Assembly (NCBI GenBank): GCA_013407085.1
Contig: JACCGJ010013258.1
Coordinates: forward strand, 1-64,000
Direction of reading: 5' to 3'
DNA length: 64,000 nucleotides
Origin: Atriophallophorus winterbourni
Taxonomy: Eukaryota > Platyhelminthes > Trematoda > Plagiorchiida > Microphallidae
The notes under the pieces are model-generated. The model ran no database searches, was not told the origin of the DNA, and was given only the letters and a program-made list of their open reading frames with translations. Made by a program: the position numbers and the translations under genes. Position 1 is the first letter of the stretch, and each line of letters begins with the position of its first letter. Shown here piece after piece: positions 22,731 through 34,252 of this stretch.

Positions 22731-24295
22731 TTGTGACGTCTCACTCCTGAACACAGCAGCTTCGTCAGACCAAGAATGTCGGTACGAACAGTGTTCCGGT
22801 TTAAATGGCATCATTTTCACTAATCCTGAGTGCTCTGAGCTAGAGAGGGGAGATCAAGATAATTGGTCGTACCTCCTAATTTCTGTGTTTATTCCTGATT
22901 GTTTATACATTGCACAGGTCAGCGTCTGCTGACAATTTGCTTAAGCAATCATGTGCGTATTTCAATTGATGTTCGTTAATCTTCATCCGCTGTAGAACCT
23001 TACGCCAGATTGTTGAGATATCTGCCGCATACACCTTGTTCACCGCAATCGCTTCGACCTATGTTATTTGAACGGCCATGGCGTGAAGTCTTTCCCTATA
23101 AGATTTCACACCCTGTCTTATCACTCCCACGCTATGAAGATTTACGCTGTGTCCAGTGTCTAGCACGTGTACAGCTGGGGCTGAATCCCGAATCAGTGAA
23201 TGATATTCACTGGGATTTCGGGGTTTCTCTTTCACTTGTTTCCCGTGTTCGTTTACCTAAGTGCAGAGTTCTTTAGACGTTGGCCCAAAGAAAACCACCG
23301 CGCAACACATGCATTTGAATTTGTATATGCATTTCGTCGCACAACCTGAAGGAATCTTATCTTTAAGATGCATTAATACGGAGCGAAGAGTTCTTGCTCC
23401 TTTTTATGTTACTCTAATATCAGCGTTATTTACGATTCGACTTATTTCTTCGGAGGCACTTTTGGAAAAAGGTACAGATAACCTAGCTCGCTAAACGAAT
23501 TTCGTCCTTGGTTGCGTTGTTTATCTCTGTTCAATTTTGACTTGATTTAGCTCTTGTGGTGACCATGATTTGCAAGTTAGTACTGACTACTTCTTAAGCT
23601 AATGCCGTATCTGTATCAACGCTGCAGATGCGGTCATCTTTGTGGAATAGCGATCATGCTACGGACTGAAATACCATTTTAGGGTGCGCAAATGTGAATC
23701 TCAAAATGGCATCCGGGTCAATTGGCTCACGAGATACCGTTGTACTTATCTTGGCGTTGTCTTTTTGAGCGAGACGGTTCAAGAACAGAAGTGTCCCTTC
23801 CGTAGACTGAGTTTCATTTGTGACCTGGATTTGTGGATTCAAGCTACTGAGATAACTATGAAATGCTTCTAGCCTGTTTCGCGTTATCATTGCGAATGTA
23901 TCCTTGAGAAAGAGCCACCTTATTTTTGGATTTATTGCTTTGATTCTGAAAGCTAACTCTTAGAAGTGCTACATGTACATATTAGCCAGCACTGGGGAAA
24001 TGGGCGTGCCCATCGTTAAACCATCGTTTCGCTTATATAGCTGTACATTAAATAAGAAGTGGTTTATATTTAGACAAATTGCTTCACCTTTGATGATTCG
24101 TTGTACACTCAAGTTGGAACGATCCCTCAAGGTATTGTCGGAGTTTATTGATTTCCGCACAAATTCTCACACGTTTTTAGTGTCAACATTCGTGAATAAG
24201 GAGCTTACGTCAATACTAACCAACATGTTGACAGGCGAGTTTGTACGAACAGTCGGAACGGGAGGAACTATTATAATCATCGCATTTGCAACTTG
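22731..24295 (-). mobile_element. Penelope-like element, copy C, 3' half
   Basis: Minus strand. RT block DGLTMGTPISPVLANMYM (24020-23969) is the clearest Penelope RT signature in the window, with a normal G-x-P-x-S-P. It is followed by ITRNRLEAFHSYLSSLNPQI and FTFAHPKMVFQSVA (23890-23654), then a decayed GIY-YIG region (23530-23000) and a pseudo-LTR (22930-22731). The pseudo-LTR has a hammerhead core CTGACGA at 22774-22768 with stem GCTGCTG / CAGGAGT, but GAAA is GAGA. The element ends at GACGTC, the predicted ribozyme cleavage position, directly against CR1-III. Confidence 0.8.
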
Positions 24296-25245
24296 AGATG
24301 TGGTTAAACCTCGAAATTCTGCTGAAAACGCGTATTATGTTTCTTTAAAACAAAGAATCCACAGGACCGATAAAAGCATGACAAACGTGCGATCGAAAGC
24401 CTCCAGTTTCGTGTCCGAATTGCGAAATGTGTTATCTGAAGTTGATTTCTGCATAAAACGTGGAAAACACGCCGAGTCTTTTGCCTCCCAGACCAGGCAC
24501 ATAAATGAAAGACAAGTACGTATATTCAGCACTTTATTAACTTTATAAGATAAATGTACCTCTGCTATTACTTTTCTTCATAGTGCTCGATAATATCCTA
24601 AGGTAACTAATTTATCAGATATGCCGCTATGGCAAACCGGACAGAGATTGTTGGAAAAAGGCTTAAACCTCTAATTAGGTAGAAAATTCTTGAAAGCTGA
24701 GGATGCAATTTCTTGCGTGAAAACCGCTCTCAACCAGCTACCTAGAAATCAGGCAGATGCTCTGTGAAACGGTGTATCTAATATTATAAAACAACAACAA
24801 ACAGAGAGTAAGTACCTTACGCAAGATTAAAAACAAGCACGCCTTGAATTGCAAAATAGTGATTGCTAAGGCAAATCAAGGCAAGGCAACCGTGATTCTT
24901 TATAAAATGATAATAGAAATAAGGTAGAGTCACACCTTGCTAAAGGTCCACATCAGGTTATTGACAACCGTAGAGCTACGACAATTATGAATAACCGTGA
25001 GACGTGTTTTTCAAGGAATTAAAAAAATCCTGGGTCAAAAATTATGGTTCATGCTCTACGCAGGTTCTATGGACTCCCGAAGATAGGAATCCTCTTAAGG
25101 CCCCTTGTAGACGGCATTGGATCTTCAACGCACGAATTTTCTAAGCACGTTGCTCAGCTTTCTAAACCATTGGCTGTTAACACGATTTCTTTAATTAGAA
25201 GCGAAACGTTATCATCTCAATTTTCATGATGAAGGACTCCTGATC
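24296..25245 (+). mobile_element. Penelope-like element, copy C, inverted 5' half
   Basis: Plus strand, opposite to the adjoining 3' half. Near 24640-24800 it reads RLLEKGLNL, FLKAEDAISCVKTALNQLP, NGVSNIIKQQQTESKY, the PLE N-terminal domain. From 25044 a 61-codon frame contains RFYGLPKIGILLRPLVDGIG, the first RT block (G-L-P-K-I-x-x-x-x-x-x-R-P). The reverse complement of 24340-24520 matches PLE-A 2400-2570, confirming the inversion. Together the two halves cover most of a PLE. Confidence 0.8.
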
Positions 25246-25274
25246 GGTCTCGAATATATTCAAATAATTTGCTG

Positions 25275-25975
25275 AACTAGGCTACCGTTCGCCGTTTGAC
25301 CGATCGCAATCAAGCGTTCATGAACTGTTCTCCAGACTGACAAATTTGCGTAGCACTGTTTGCCCGACCAGTTTAGTAGTACCAGCAACATCTGTGGCGG
25401 TCGCTCAACCGAGCAGGTCTCCGTGTGTGGTCTTCACATCAGATACAGTGTAAGCTAACACTGATTAGATCTGATTGGAATTGTAGTTAGAGCGATAATT
25501 GGAGAATAAGATGTTTATATTTGTGTCTACGGAACCGTGCAAAGCCTTCTAAACTATTTACGAAGTTGATAACGACGGTCCATAATCGACGCATTTGACC
25601 AGAGTTTCTCTACCATTTGAGCTTATTAGCAATGCTTATCCACCCCTTCGGGGGTTAGGTTCGAACCCCCGATTATCAACATCTATGTCCTCAGCCATAA
25701 CGACCTGAGCTACAGTGCGCCGTTTGACTTATCGCATTTGAGCGTTTATCAACTGTTCTCCAGACTGGCACGTTTGTGTCGATTTGTTTGCTCGACCATT
25801 TCAGAAAGGGCCACCATTATATAGTGCGGTCGCCTGACCGAACTGATATCCGCGTCTTTCTTGTTTATATTTGCTACTATTCATCCGCGCAAAGCACATC
25901 AAACTATTCACAAAATTTTTCATGACGGTCCATAATGGAAGCACTGAACTCAAGTTACGCTATTAATTGATCATC
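25275..25975 (-). repeat. tRNA-promoter/hammerhead tandem array, block 1
   Basis: First block of the roughly 430-bp tandem array. One complete tRNA-like segment lies at about 25640-25715 (B box GGTTCGAACC read on the minus strand). The hammerhead at 25591-25632 is degenerate: the core heptamer reads CTAATAA and GAAA is kept. The second hammerhead near 25945-25975 is cut by the CR1-I insertion. Repeat text such as CCAGACTGGCACATTTGAG-like and GTTTATATTTGTG blocks recurs in all blocks. Confidence 0.85.
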
Positions 25976-28424
25976 TTGATCATCTATTCTACAAAATGTT
26001 CAACGAAACTCCTTTATTCAACCACATCTCAAGCAGCACTCGCTTCAGAGGCACAAACACACCGTCGAGGAAAATGTCATCGAGGATATCCGTTATGAAG
26101 CACCTCTTGGAAAGATTGATCATGTAGTCATTGTTTTCGACTATATATCTGAAGCGATAAGAGCAAGTGATGCTCAGAAGTTGATAAGAAAAATCGATAC
26201 GGTTGCATTATCAATGTCTCTTCAAGAAGTCACCGACTGGGCACCGATTAGCACTGATGTCAAACAATGCTGGTCATCGATACTTCAGAAAATCAACCGA
26301 AAAATAGAACTCCACTCAAAATATGTTTCAAAACAACGGAAGAAAGGATTCAAATTCGTGATCCGGAGTCGAACACGGAAATGGATAAAGGTGAGAAACT
26401 GTGCGTGGAGAAGCCACATACTGCATTCAACACCTGAATCTTGGGAATCTTACCGTTTGTTGAGAAACAAAGTTACTAAACTTGTTCAGGAGGATAAAGA
26501 AAAGTATCAAATAAATCTGATGGATAAAATTGAAAGAAATCCGAAGCTCCTCTTCCAGATCGTGAACAGAAAGGCCAGGGTAAAGCCAGGTGTTTCCGCT
26601 TTACTTACTGCGACTGGAACTACATCCACAGCTCTCGAAGCCGCTAACGAACTCGCTCAATTTTACTCTAGAGTGTTCTACCCTAACGAGCGCGTATCCT
26701 ACGATTTACCTGCATTCAAGTCGCAGAATACAATACACGAAATCGTTGTGAAACCCGAGAGTGTCCTGGTAAAGCTACGCGGGTTAAATACAAAAAAATC
26801 CCCAGGTGCTGATGAAATAACACCATTCATCCTAAAGCAATGCGCCCATGCTCTATTCTCACCACTCTCCGACCTTTTCAACCTGTCCTTGAGTTGTAGC
26901 ACGGTTGCTAATGACTGGAAATGTGGACTAATCACTCCGATATACAAAGGAGGGAACCGATCTGATGCGTCTAACTACAGACCAGTCACGTTGTTGCCAG
27001 TGGTCTCTAAAGTTCTCGAACGACTTGTGGCCGACGAACTTATCAAACACTTGGAACAAAATGAGCTTCTTTCCATCGCACAGCACGGATTCAGGACAAG
27101 ACACTCCTGTCTCACCAATCTTCTCATAACTCTTGATAATTGGACTCGAGCCGTGGACGATGGATGCCCTATCCATGCGTGTTACTTGGACATGTCTAAA
27201 GCTTTTGATCGTGTTAACCACAGCATACTGCTACAAAAATGGGAGCAGCTCGGGGTATGCGGCAGATTACTGGCCTGGATAAAGGACTACTTGACTGGTA
27301 GAGTTATAAGGGTTAGAGTTGATGGGGCACTATCAATCCCAAGAGAAGTTACAAGTGGCGTACCTCAAGGCTCAGTCTTGGGGCCAATACTCTTCCTCGT
27401 GTACGCGAATGATATACCTGAAATCGTACGCAGAAAAATCATTTTATTTGCGGATCACATCAAAGTCTGGACTAGCATACGCACCATAGAAGATTGCGAA
27501 ATTCTGCAAAAAGATCTCGAAGCACTTCATAATTGGTCCTTGCGGAACTGCTTACCATTCAACATCCAAAAATGTAAAATGTTGAACATCGGTAAATCAT
27601 TCGAATTCTCATACTCTCTGGGATCTCAGCAACTTCCATGGGTTACTGAAGAGAAAGACCTGGGCGTGTGGATTAGCAGTAACCTGAAGTCTTCACGGCA
27701 CTGTTATGTTGTATACAAAAAGTCCTGCCAAATCTTAGCATTGCTCAGAAGGATCTTCGGTCGTTTCTCAAAGCAGATACTCCCACGTATAATTAACACC
27801 TATATCAGACCAACAATGGAGTATGCTGTTCAAGCATGGTCACCATGGTTACAAAAAGACATGACCTTGCTGCAACGGGTATACCATTGCGCTACAAAAC
27901 TGGTGACCGGGCTATACAACAGGCCATACGAGGAGCGGATTGCAACACTAAACCTCTTTGACTTTTCGTACCGTCGTCTCAGGGGTGACTTGATCCTGCT
28001 TTTCAACATTCTGCATACAGTGAATCACCCACTTGAACACCTGTTTCATCGGCAAGAAGCACGTGGTAGCAGATCGCATGGCTACAAGTTAGTTATTCCA
28101 CACTCCAGATCAAATTGTCGAAGGTTTTTCTTTGCTGTCAGAGTCTGTTTTCTATGGAACTCCCTGCCCCCACATATTTAAGAACAAGAATGACTTTATT
28201 CGTGTTCACGAATTTTCAGCAATAAGCCTGAACATGTTCAAGGCTGAACTTGACAAGTATATGTTGACCAAACCCAACCTTGCACCTGAATACACGTGCT
28301 GACTTTCCATGTGTATAAAACATTTGTGTTGTTTTTATGAATTCCCTATATTTTTAATCTGTGGTTACTGTAAAGTATTTACTTTTTGGACCATTAAAAC
28401 TTTGAATTACTTTGAATTACCAGC
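25976..28424 (+). mobile_element. CR1-I, 5'-truncated CR1-like LINE inserted in the array
   Basis: Starts inside the endonuclease (NHISSSTRFRGTNTPS near 26013-26060, then a frameshift and IEDIRYEAPLGKIDHVV). It continues through a long RT frame and ends with a TTTGAATTAC-type repeated tail at 28400-28424. The array unit is interrupted inside a hammerhead: left flank ends in the stem II region, right flank resumes at CAGCAGCGCATATCATCC. The SDH triad of the endonuclease reads IDH here. Confidence 0.85.
26181..28181 (+). pseudogene. CR1-I ORF2 fragment: reverse transcriptase, open but with FADH
   Basis: An uninterrupted 666-codon frame (it is open a little further 5') covering the pre-RT linker, fingers/palm and C-terminal region. 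Visible blocks: KKSPGADEITPFIL (near residues 200-213), GLITPIYKGGNRSDASNYRP, QHGFRTRHSC, YLDMSKAFDRVNH (first catalytic Asp), SGVPQGSVLGPILF, and FADHIKVW. The second Asp of FADD is His at residue 426 (codon CAC, 27456-27458), which should abolish polymerase activity. A one-base insertion near 28170 produces the early stop; the normal end (MFKAELDKYMLTKPN) continues out of frame at 28231. Confidence 0.85.
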
Positions 28425-29088
28425 AGCGCATATCATCCGCTTTGGGTGAGACTCGAACCCTCGACTATCAATATTTTAGTCCCAATCCTGAACGTCCTGA
28501 GCTACCGACCACTGTTTGACCGATTGCGATTAGGCGTTTATGTACTGTTTTCCAGACTGGCACATTTGAGTTGCTTTGTTTGCTCGACCAGTTCAGAAGA
28601 AGCCAGCTTAATCTTCTGTGGTAGCTCAACCGAAGAGACCTCCGATCAAGGTTCTCTGTTCGGAAACAGTGTAAGCGAACACTGATTAGATATGATTGGC
28701 ATTGATGATTAAGCGAAGTTTAGAGAATTTGTTGTTTGTGTTTGCGGCTATCTTTCCGCGACATTTCCAACGAACTATTTACGTTTTTGATCACGACGGT
28801 TCATAATAGAAGCCTGGGACTGAAGTTTCGCTTTTATTTTTGCTGACCAGCACTGCATATCCTTTGCTTCGGGTATGACTCGAAGCCAAGGCCATTAAAA
28901 TTGTAGTCTGATGCCCTAACGACTTGGATTACCGTCCACCGTTTGATCGATTGCAATAACGCGTTTATGAAACGTTCTCAGACTGTCACATTTGAGTAGC
29001 TTTGTTTTTCCGACCAGTTCAGAAGGATACAGCGACATATGTTGTGGTCGCACAACTGAACACACCTCCGTGTCAGGTCTTTTTCAAG
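28425..29088 (-). repeat. tRNA-promoter/hammerhead tandem array, block 2
   Basis: Continuation of block 1 after CR1-I. tRNA-like segments lie near 28440-28515 and 28868-28940, 427 bp apart. The hammerhead near 28812-28853 is degenerate (core CTGGTCA-like, stem II weakened, GAAA kept). The block ends at AGGTCTT where CR1-IV begins. Confidence 0.85.
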
Positions 29089-29190
29089 GTAATTCAAGGT
29101 TTCAAATTGTCTAGAAAGCAACAACCTAAACAACAACCATACCACGGTAGAAATCGAAATTTAAGTGTATAAGCAATATAAGAACATAGA

Positions 29191-31090
29191 TTAAACAGTA
29201 TATAAGTGTTCTGCAATCGAACGATGCAATACAACTTTGTCTAATTTCGCTTCAAAGTCGTGCAAGCTAGTTGCGTGAGTAACGGTTAAAGGTAAACTGT
29301 TACAAGTAAAACAGACACGGACAGAGTAGAAATACCTTCTAAGGTTCAGGCGGGAATGGGGAACGACCAACACATATTCATCGGTCCGATATTTCATCGT
29401 ATCCCTTCGCGTGAATAAATCATGTATGGGATGGTTCGAGGTATGGAATGTTTTGTAGAGTAGAATAAGATCTCCTGTGATTTTTCGATAGGGAAAATCA
29501 AACAGATTCATTTGACCTATAGCTTTCTCATATGGTTTGTTTGGGATGCTGAAAACTAGTATCGTTGAGCGGTGATATTTTCATTGCATAAGTTTCACAT
29601 ACCTTTTGAGCCACGGAGACTATGACTGCACAACTTATTTCATGACTGGTCTCATGTATGTAATCATGATCCTTGGGAATATCTTGAGCAAAAATTTCTT
29701 AAATACCCGTTTAAGTAGTTTCAGAACAAGCCTTGCTTTTTTGAAGGCACTGTTTGTTCGAAGTGATGTTTTTAAACTGGAGCATATTCAGACACCGATA
29801 TCTTTTTTTCACTGCAATTTTCAAGGACAGGCGATCCTATGTAAACTCCACTCGACTTCCCACAGTCATGGTTTTGCATTTGTTAAAGTTAAACGGCGGT
29901 TAGATCTTCAACGACCAGTTGTGAAGCCTATCGAGGACTTTTTTTAGTGTCAGCCAGTCTTCTGGACTACGAATGCTGAGCCAAATCGTTACGACGTCCG
30001 CAAATAACGAAATGTTACATCGAACAATTTCCGGTACTTGATTGACATAGACCAGAAAGGGGACCTGACCAAGGACTGAGCCTTGGCGAACTCCGCTAGA
30101 TGCTGCAATTGGTTTGGATAATGCACCAACAACACTCGACTGGTTAGTTAGGTAGTCATTTAGCCAATTCAGCAACTTCCCAGTAATACCCAGCATCTCA
30201 AGCTTCTACAGTAGTAGCAAATGGTCAACACGATGGAATGCTTTTGAAATATATGAGTAGCACGCGTGTATTGCTTGTCCTTCATCTACCGATTTTGTCC
30301 AATCATCTAGCGTTAACAGTAAACTAGACAAACACGAATAATTTCGTCTGAACCCATGCTGGTTCATTGAAATCAACTAATTGTCCTCGAAATGTTTCAC
30401 TAGATAGTCAACAATGAGTCCCTCAATTAATTTTGAAATCGTTGGTAACACAGTAACATTTTGGTCATCGGAAACATCGGAGCGATTTCCACTTTTGTAA
30501 ATTGTAGAAATTATTCCTCGTTTCCAATCTGTACGGATCACTCCGCTTGCCAGTGTTCGCTCAAACAGTGGTTTGTGTAGCAAACTCGTCAAACAACTCA
30601 CTGAATGCGCGCTCGAGAGAGTGTTCTGGGTAAATTGTACTGCTCTGCAGATTCGGTAAATTGAGTCACCCATAATCAAAAATCCACGAGTAAGTAAGCA
30701 AGTAACCATGCGAATTTTATCCACGAGGGCCAGATTTTAAGTTTCCTGTGCAGACTGTGAGCGATATACTAATACCAAAACACAGTTTTCGCCGTTAGCT
30801 AGTCGGATTGAGCACCAGAATGTATCCAGTAACACGATGTCTGGATCCGTAATCTCACGGCACAGAAGGTTCTGGCTATAATACAAAGCTACTAGTCCTC
30901 CTCCGGTTTCACGGTCATGACGAATAAGGGACATTGCTGGTAAATCTAGTTCACTATTTTTCGCTGATTCTGCAGCCACGTTTCCGTTACGGCGATGATG
31001 TCTGGTAAAAAAATGCTCGCAGTTAACCGATTTTGTTTCCGAGACATTGTGCTTAGGTGTATATGCATTTCATAGTTCTTTTTCTCAACA
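29191..31090 (-). pseudogene. CR1-IV ORF2 remnant (EN fragment and RT)
   Basis: The endonuclease N-terminal part lies at 30979-30737 (ETGGGLVALYYS, FWCSIRLANGENC, VYRS). Its GDFN block is GDSI near 30660. The rest of the endonuclease and the linker are deleted near 30600. RT follows with WKRGIISTIYKSGNRSD (30530-30480), SSGVRQGSVLGQVPF (30090-30050) and FADVVTIW (30010-29985), where FADD is FADV. The C-terminal 106 codons are open at 29511-29191 (PHSRLNLRRYFYSVRVCF). Inactive. Confidence 0.75.
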
Positions 31091-31099
31091 AGGATGGGG

Positions 31100-32652
31100 T
31101 GTGGGGAAGAAGGCTAGTGGACTGCAGAATATATGTTAGACCGATTCCTTCACAGTCCGCAACTGAAGGTTTTTTGCTTGCAGGCATTCTTGGTCCTTTT
31201 TGGGTTGTACTGTTGGAATACAGTGATCTATACTATCGGCTGAATTTGTTTCTGACACGTCAACAACTGATTGACTCGGTAGTGTTTTTATTGAACTTGG
31301 TGTTGCATCTATCTTTCAAATATGGTGATTCGATGCAGCTAGTCTCATTAGTCGCAAATTATTTTGCGGCCATTTTCCCAACGAGTTTTTACCGTGTTCA
31401 ACATATCATTACGCAAAATTTTATTTCAAGGGGATTTAGACCGATGCCCTTATAAGTCGTAGATTTTGGGATGCGCAACGTGTCCGTCACAGCTACATCA
31501 TGCAAACCAAGTATATCACTGAGTATTCTTCATTGTAACTGAACGCTTTTGCGCTGCACCGTTTCATCACTTGCTTCAGCAGTTTCTGGAACTCCCAAAA
31601 GGATTATACTCTGATCATCCCTTTGTTTCGTTCGGTTTTGTTGCTGGTCCTTTCGGGCCCTTTCCGATCAGATCCATGCAGTGTCTCTGAACGCTCCTAA
31701 CGCCAGAGAAACGCGGATATCAGTTTGTTCTCAGGATACGTTCCATAGTGAACCGTGATTCTAAGCAATATTAGCTGGTCCAGGTTTGAAGAAGAAGGTT
31801 TACGACTCAGTCGTATCAATGATAGTGATTCAACTGGCTCCAAGTCCATGTTGTTGCACAACTTTTCCATTCTTTTTTATCGTGCTTTAGCCTGTCCTCA
31901 TTGTAAGGGGGCACTCCTTTCCTCCACGTTGGTGCAAATCACACTAATTTCATGGACTGAATGTTCGCTGGTTGCTGGACGTTCCAACTACCTCAGATCG
32001 AATACCTATAGTGTCCTATTGGGAGTGTTTTGCACCATGACTTTTGGTTTGGAACCTGAGGATTTTTGCTGATCCTTCGGGTGAGCAGGTGGCTTTGACT
32101 TCGTATCTTTTTGCGGACCTGGGATGTTTTGGGCAGTCAGGCCTTCAACAGTCGCATTTGTAGAGTTGGCATTTTGAGGAAAAGGACGATCCTCAAGACA
32201 CTCCAGCACATTTACATTACCTGAACATTCGTGTTGTATGATGGAAGATTTAGCGTTCATCTGACTGGTATAACCGTCAGTGGTTTCTGATTTATCGAAA
32301 AACATACTAGGAAACTGAGATTTTGAGTATCCATCGATGTCTTCAACGTTTGTATGATAATCTCTAAGCTCAGCATCTGATCATCCAGGTTGCTTTGTGC
32401 AACACGTGTTCGAACAGTTAAATCTGCGTTTGGTTTAGCTTGACAACTGTTGCACACGTAGCACACACCAGACATGTTTCCATCCAATAGGATCGATAAC
32501 GCATCTGCGGTCAATGATTTGTCACATTTTGCGTGACCTTTGTTGGAACAGTTTTCACACGTGACAGATTTGACCTTACTACTGACGACTTTCATGCAGA
32601 GGACGCACGTTTCGCGACCATCAGATTGTTTCACGCTAACGGGGCCAACCAA
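31100..32652 (-). pseudogene. CR1-IV ORF1 remnant
   Basis: Minus strand. The PHD-type finger CVLC, CENC, H-AKCD, CYVCNSC lies at 32652-32440. A linker follows (frame 32305-32006), then the first RNA-binding-like module near 31950-31800 (SVICTNVEERSAPLQ, MDLEPVESLSLIRLSRKP). A second module lies near 31590-31430 (GVPETAEASDETVQRK, DTLRIPKS). The order matches the intact ORF1 of CR1-II. Frameshifts separate the pieces. Confidence 0.7.
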
Positions 32653-33346
32653 AAGTACAAATCAGAGCACAAAATCGATACGGCTGCGATTGATTTGTGT
32701 GATATTCGGCGGAGTTGATGGAAAATGACGGGTTATCGGAAAATTTCGTTAATCGATTAGACTGCTAATTTGCCAGATTACCTTTGAAATGCAGTAATGG
32801 CGAACACAGATTACATCTGGGAGGCATTCTTTTCTAAGCGAAGTTTGGAGAATTTATTGTTTATATTTGCGACTATTCATCCGCCTAATGTCTATTGAAC
32901 TATTCGCGAATATATCACGACGGTCTATAATAGAAGTACTGACTTAAGCTTACATGCAGTGCATATCCTCCGCTTCGGGGGTGAGATTCGAACCCCTGAC
33001 CACGAACATTGTAGTCCCATGCCTCAACCACTTTGGCTACCGTCCACTCTTTGACCGATCGCAATCAACTGTTTAATAAATCTTCTTCAGACTAGCACAT
33101 ATGGGTAGTTTATTTGTCTGACCAGTTCAAAAGAAGCCTGCAAAGTCTATTGTGGTCGCCCAACCAAACAGATCTCTGCGCCAGGTCTTTCCATTGGATA
33201 CAATGTAAGCTAACACCGATTAGATCTGATGGGCATTGTTGTTTTTAAGCAATATTGTAATAATAAGTTGTTTATATTTGTGACTAACCATTCGTGACGA
33301 GGTTATCAAACTTTTCACAAAGTTGATCACAACCGTCCATATTGGA

Positions 33347-33394
33347 AGAACTGGACTCGAGTTTCACTGTTATTTGAGCTCATCAGCAGTGAAT
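33347..33394 (-). ncRNA. Hammerhead ribozyme, array unit (stem II weakened)
   Basis: Minus strand: CTGATGA, GCTC-AAATAA-CAGT, GAAA, palindromic CTCGAG, then TC at the cleavage point and CAGT. The core is intact. Stem II has lost pairs (GCTC against CAGT) and stem I keeps about four pairs, so activity is uncertain. Confidence 0.7.
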
Positions 33395-33780
33395 ATTCGC
33401 CGCTTCGGGGTAGAAATTCGAACCCCCGACCATCAAGAATTTAGTCTCATGGATTACCGACTTAGGCTACTGTTCACTGTTTGACCGATCGCAATTAAGC
33501 GTTTATGAACGGTTTTTCAGACTGGTACATTTGAGTAGCTTTGCTTGCCCGACCAGTTCAGAAGGATCCAGCAATATCTATTGTGGTCGCGCAACCGAAC
33601 AGATCTTCGCGTCCAGTCTTACCATCGGATACAGAGGAAGCTAACACCGTTTAGATCTAATGGGCATTGTTGTTTTTCTGAGCGATATTGGGAGAATACG
33701 TTGTTTATAATCGTGACTACCCATCCGTGACAAGCCCATCAACCTATTCACAAAGTTGAACACGACGGTCCATAATGGAA

Positions 33781-33833
33781 GCACAGGACTCGAGTTTCGC
33801 TCTTATTTAGGCTCATCAGCAGTGCATATCCCC
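33781..33833 (-). ncRNA. Hammerhead ribozyme, array unit
   Basis: Minus strand: GCACTG (stem I), CTGATGA, stem II GC(C)-loop-GAGC, GAAA, CTCGAG palindrome, TC cleavage site, CTGTGC (stem I, one mismatch). Core complete; stem II reduced to two good pairs by an inserted-looking C/T. It lies about 10 nt downstream of the unit's tRNA-like segment. Confidence 0.75.
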
Positions 33834-33837
33834 CGAT

Positions 33838-33908
33838 TCGGAAGCGGGATTCGAACCCCCGACCATCAAGATTGTAGTCCCATGCCTTAACGTTTTACGC
33901 TACCGTTC
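33838..33908 (-). promoter_or_regulatory. tRNA-like pol III promoter of an array unit
   Basis: Minus strand: an A-box-like GGTAGCGTAAAACGTTAAGG followed about 35 nt later by the exact B-box GGTTCGAATCC. An anticodon-arm-like segment (GGGACTACAAT) lies between. This is the layout of an internal RNA polymerase III promoter in a tRNA-derived repeat. Equivalent segments occur in every unit; the one at 41548-41622 has A box TAGCCGAGGTCGTTAGGGC and the same exact B box. It is not a functional tRNA: the acceptor arm does not pair. Confidence 0.7.
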
Positions 33909-34203
33909 ACTGTTTAACCGATCACAATTAAGCGTTCATGAACGGTTTTCAAGACTGGCACATTTGAGTAGCTTTGCTTGCCTGACCAGTTCAGAAGGAG
34001 CTAGCAATATCTATTGTGGTCGCGTAACCGAAAAGATCTCCGCGTCAGGTCTTATTATCGAATAAAGTGTAATCTAACATCGAGTAGATATGATGGAATT
34101 TTTTAAGCGATACTGGGAAAATAAGTTGTTCATATTAGTGACTAGCCATCCGTGACAAGCCCTCCGAAATATTCACAAAGTTGATCATGACGGTCCATAA
34201 TGG

Positions 34204-34252
34204 AAGCACTGGACTCGAGTTTCGCTATAATTTGAGCTCATCAGCAGTGTAT
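34204..34252 (-). ncRNA. Hammerhead ribozyme, best-preserved array unit
   Basis: Minus strand: stem I ACACTG directly before CTGATGA (34244-34238); stem II GCTC-AAATTA-TAGC (three pairs plus one mismatch at the loop); GAAA (34223-34220); stem III only the palindrome A-CTCGAG-T; cleavage triplet GTC; stem I CAGTGC. Predicted cut lies between 34212 and 34211. All invariant hammerhead positions are present. The self-complementary stem III without a loop suggests that two ribozymes in a multimeric transcript pair to form the active dimer, as described for newt and schistosome satellite hammerheads. The stem II loop resembles the CAAAUA loop of the schistosome ribozyme. Confidence 0.85.

Larger units (their letters stand above)
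29089..32750 (-). mobile_element. CR1-IV, internally deleted CR1-like LINE inserted in the array
   Basis: Minus strand from about 32750 to 29089. Order: ORF1 with PHD-type finger, the start of ORF2 (IYT-AQCLGNKIG near 31080), part of the endonuclease, a deletion, then RT and C terminus, and a 3' tail containing AATTACCTTGAA repeats at 29089-29105. Block 2 and block 3 of the array lie on either side, so it is an insertion into the array. All frames are damaged. Confidence 0.85.

Noticed and set aside
31057..31455. 132-codon plus-strand hydrophobic frame
   Set aside because: Antisense to the ORF1/ORF2 junction of CR1-IV, which is recognisable on the minus strand.
33838..33908. A functional tRNA gene
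   Set aside because: A and B boxes are good, but the acceptor and anticodon arms do not pair properly and the segment recurs in every array unit; it is a tRNA-derived promoter.
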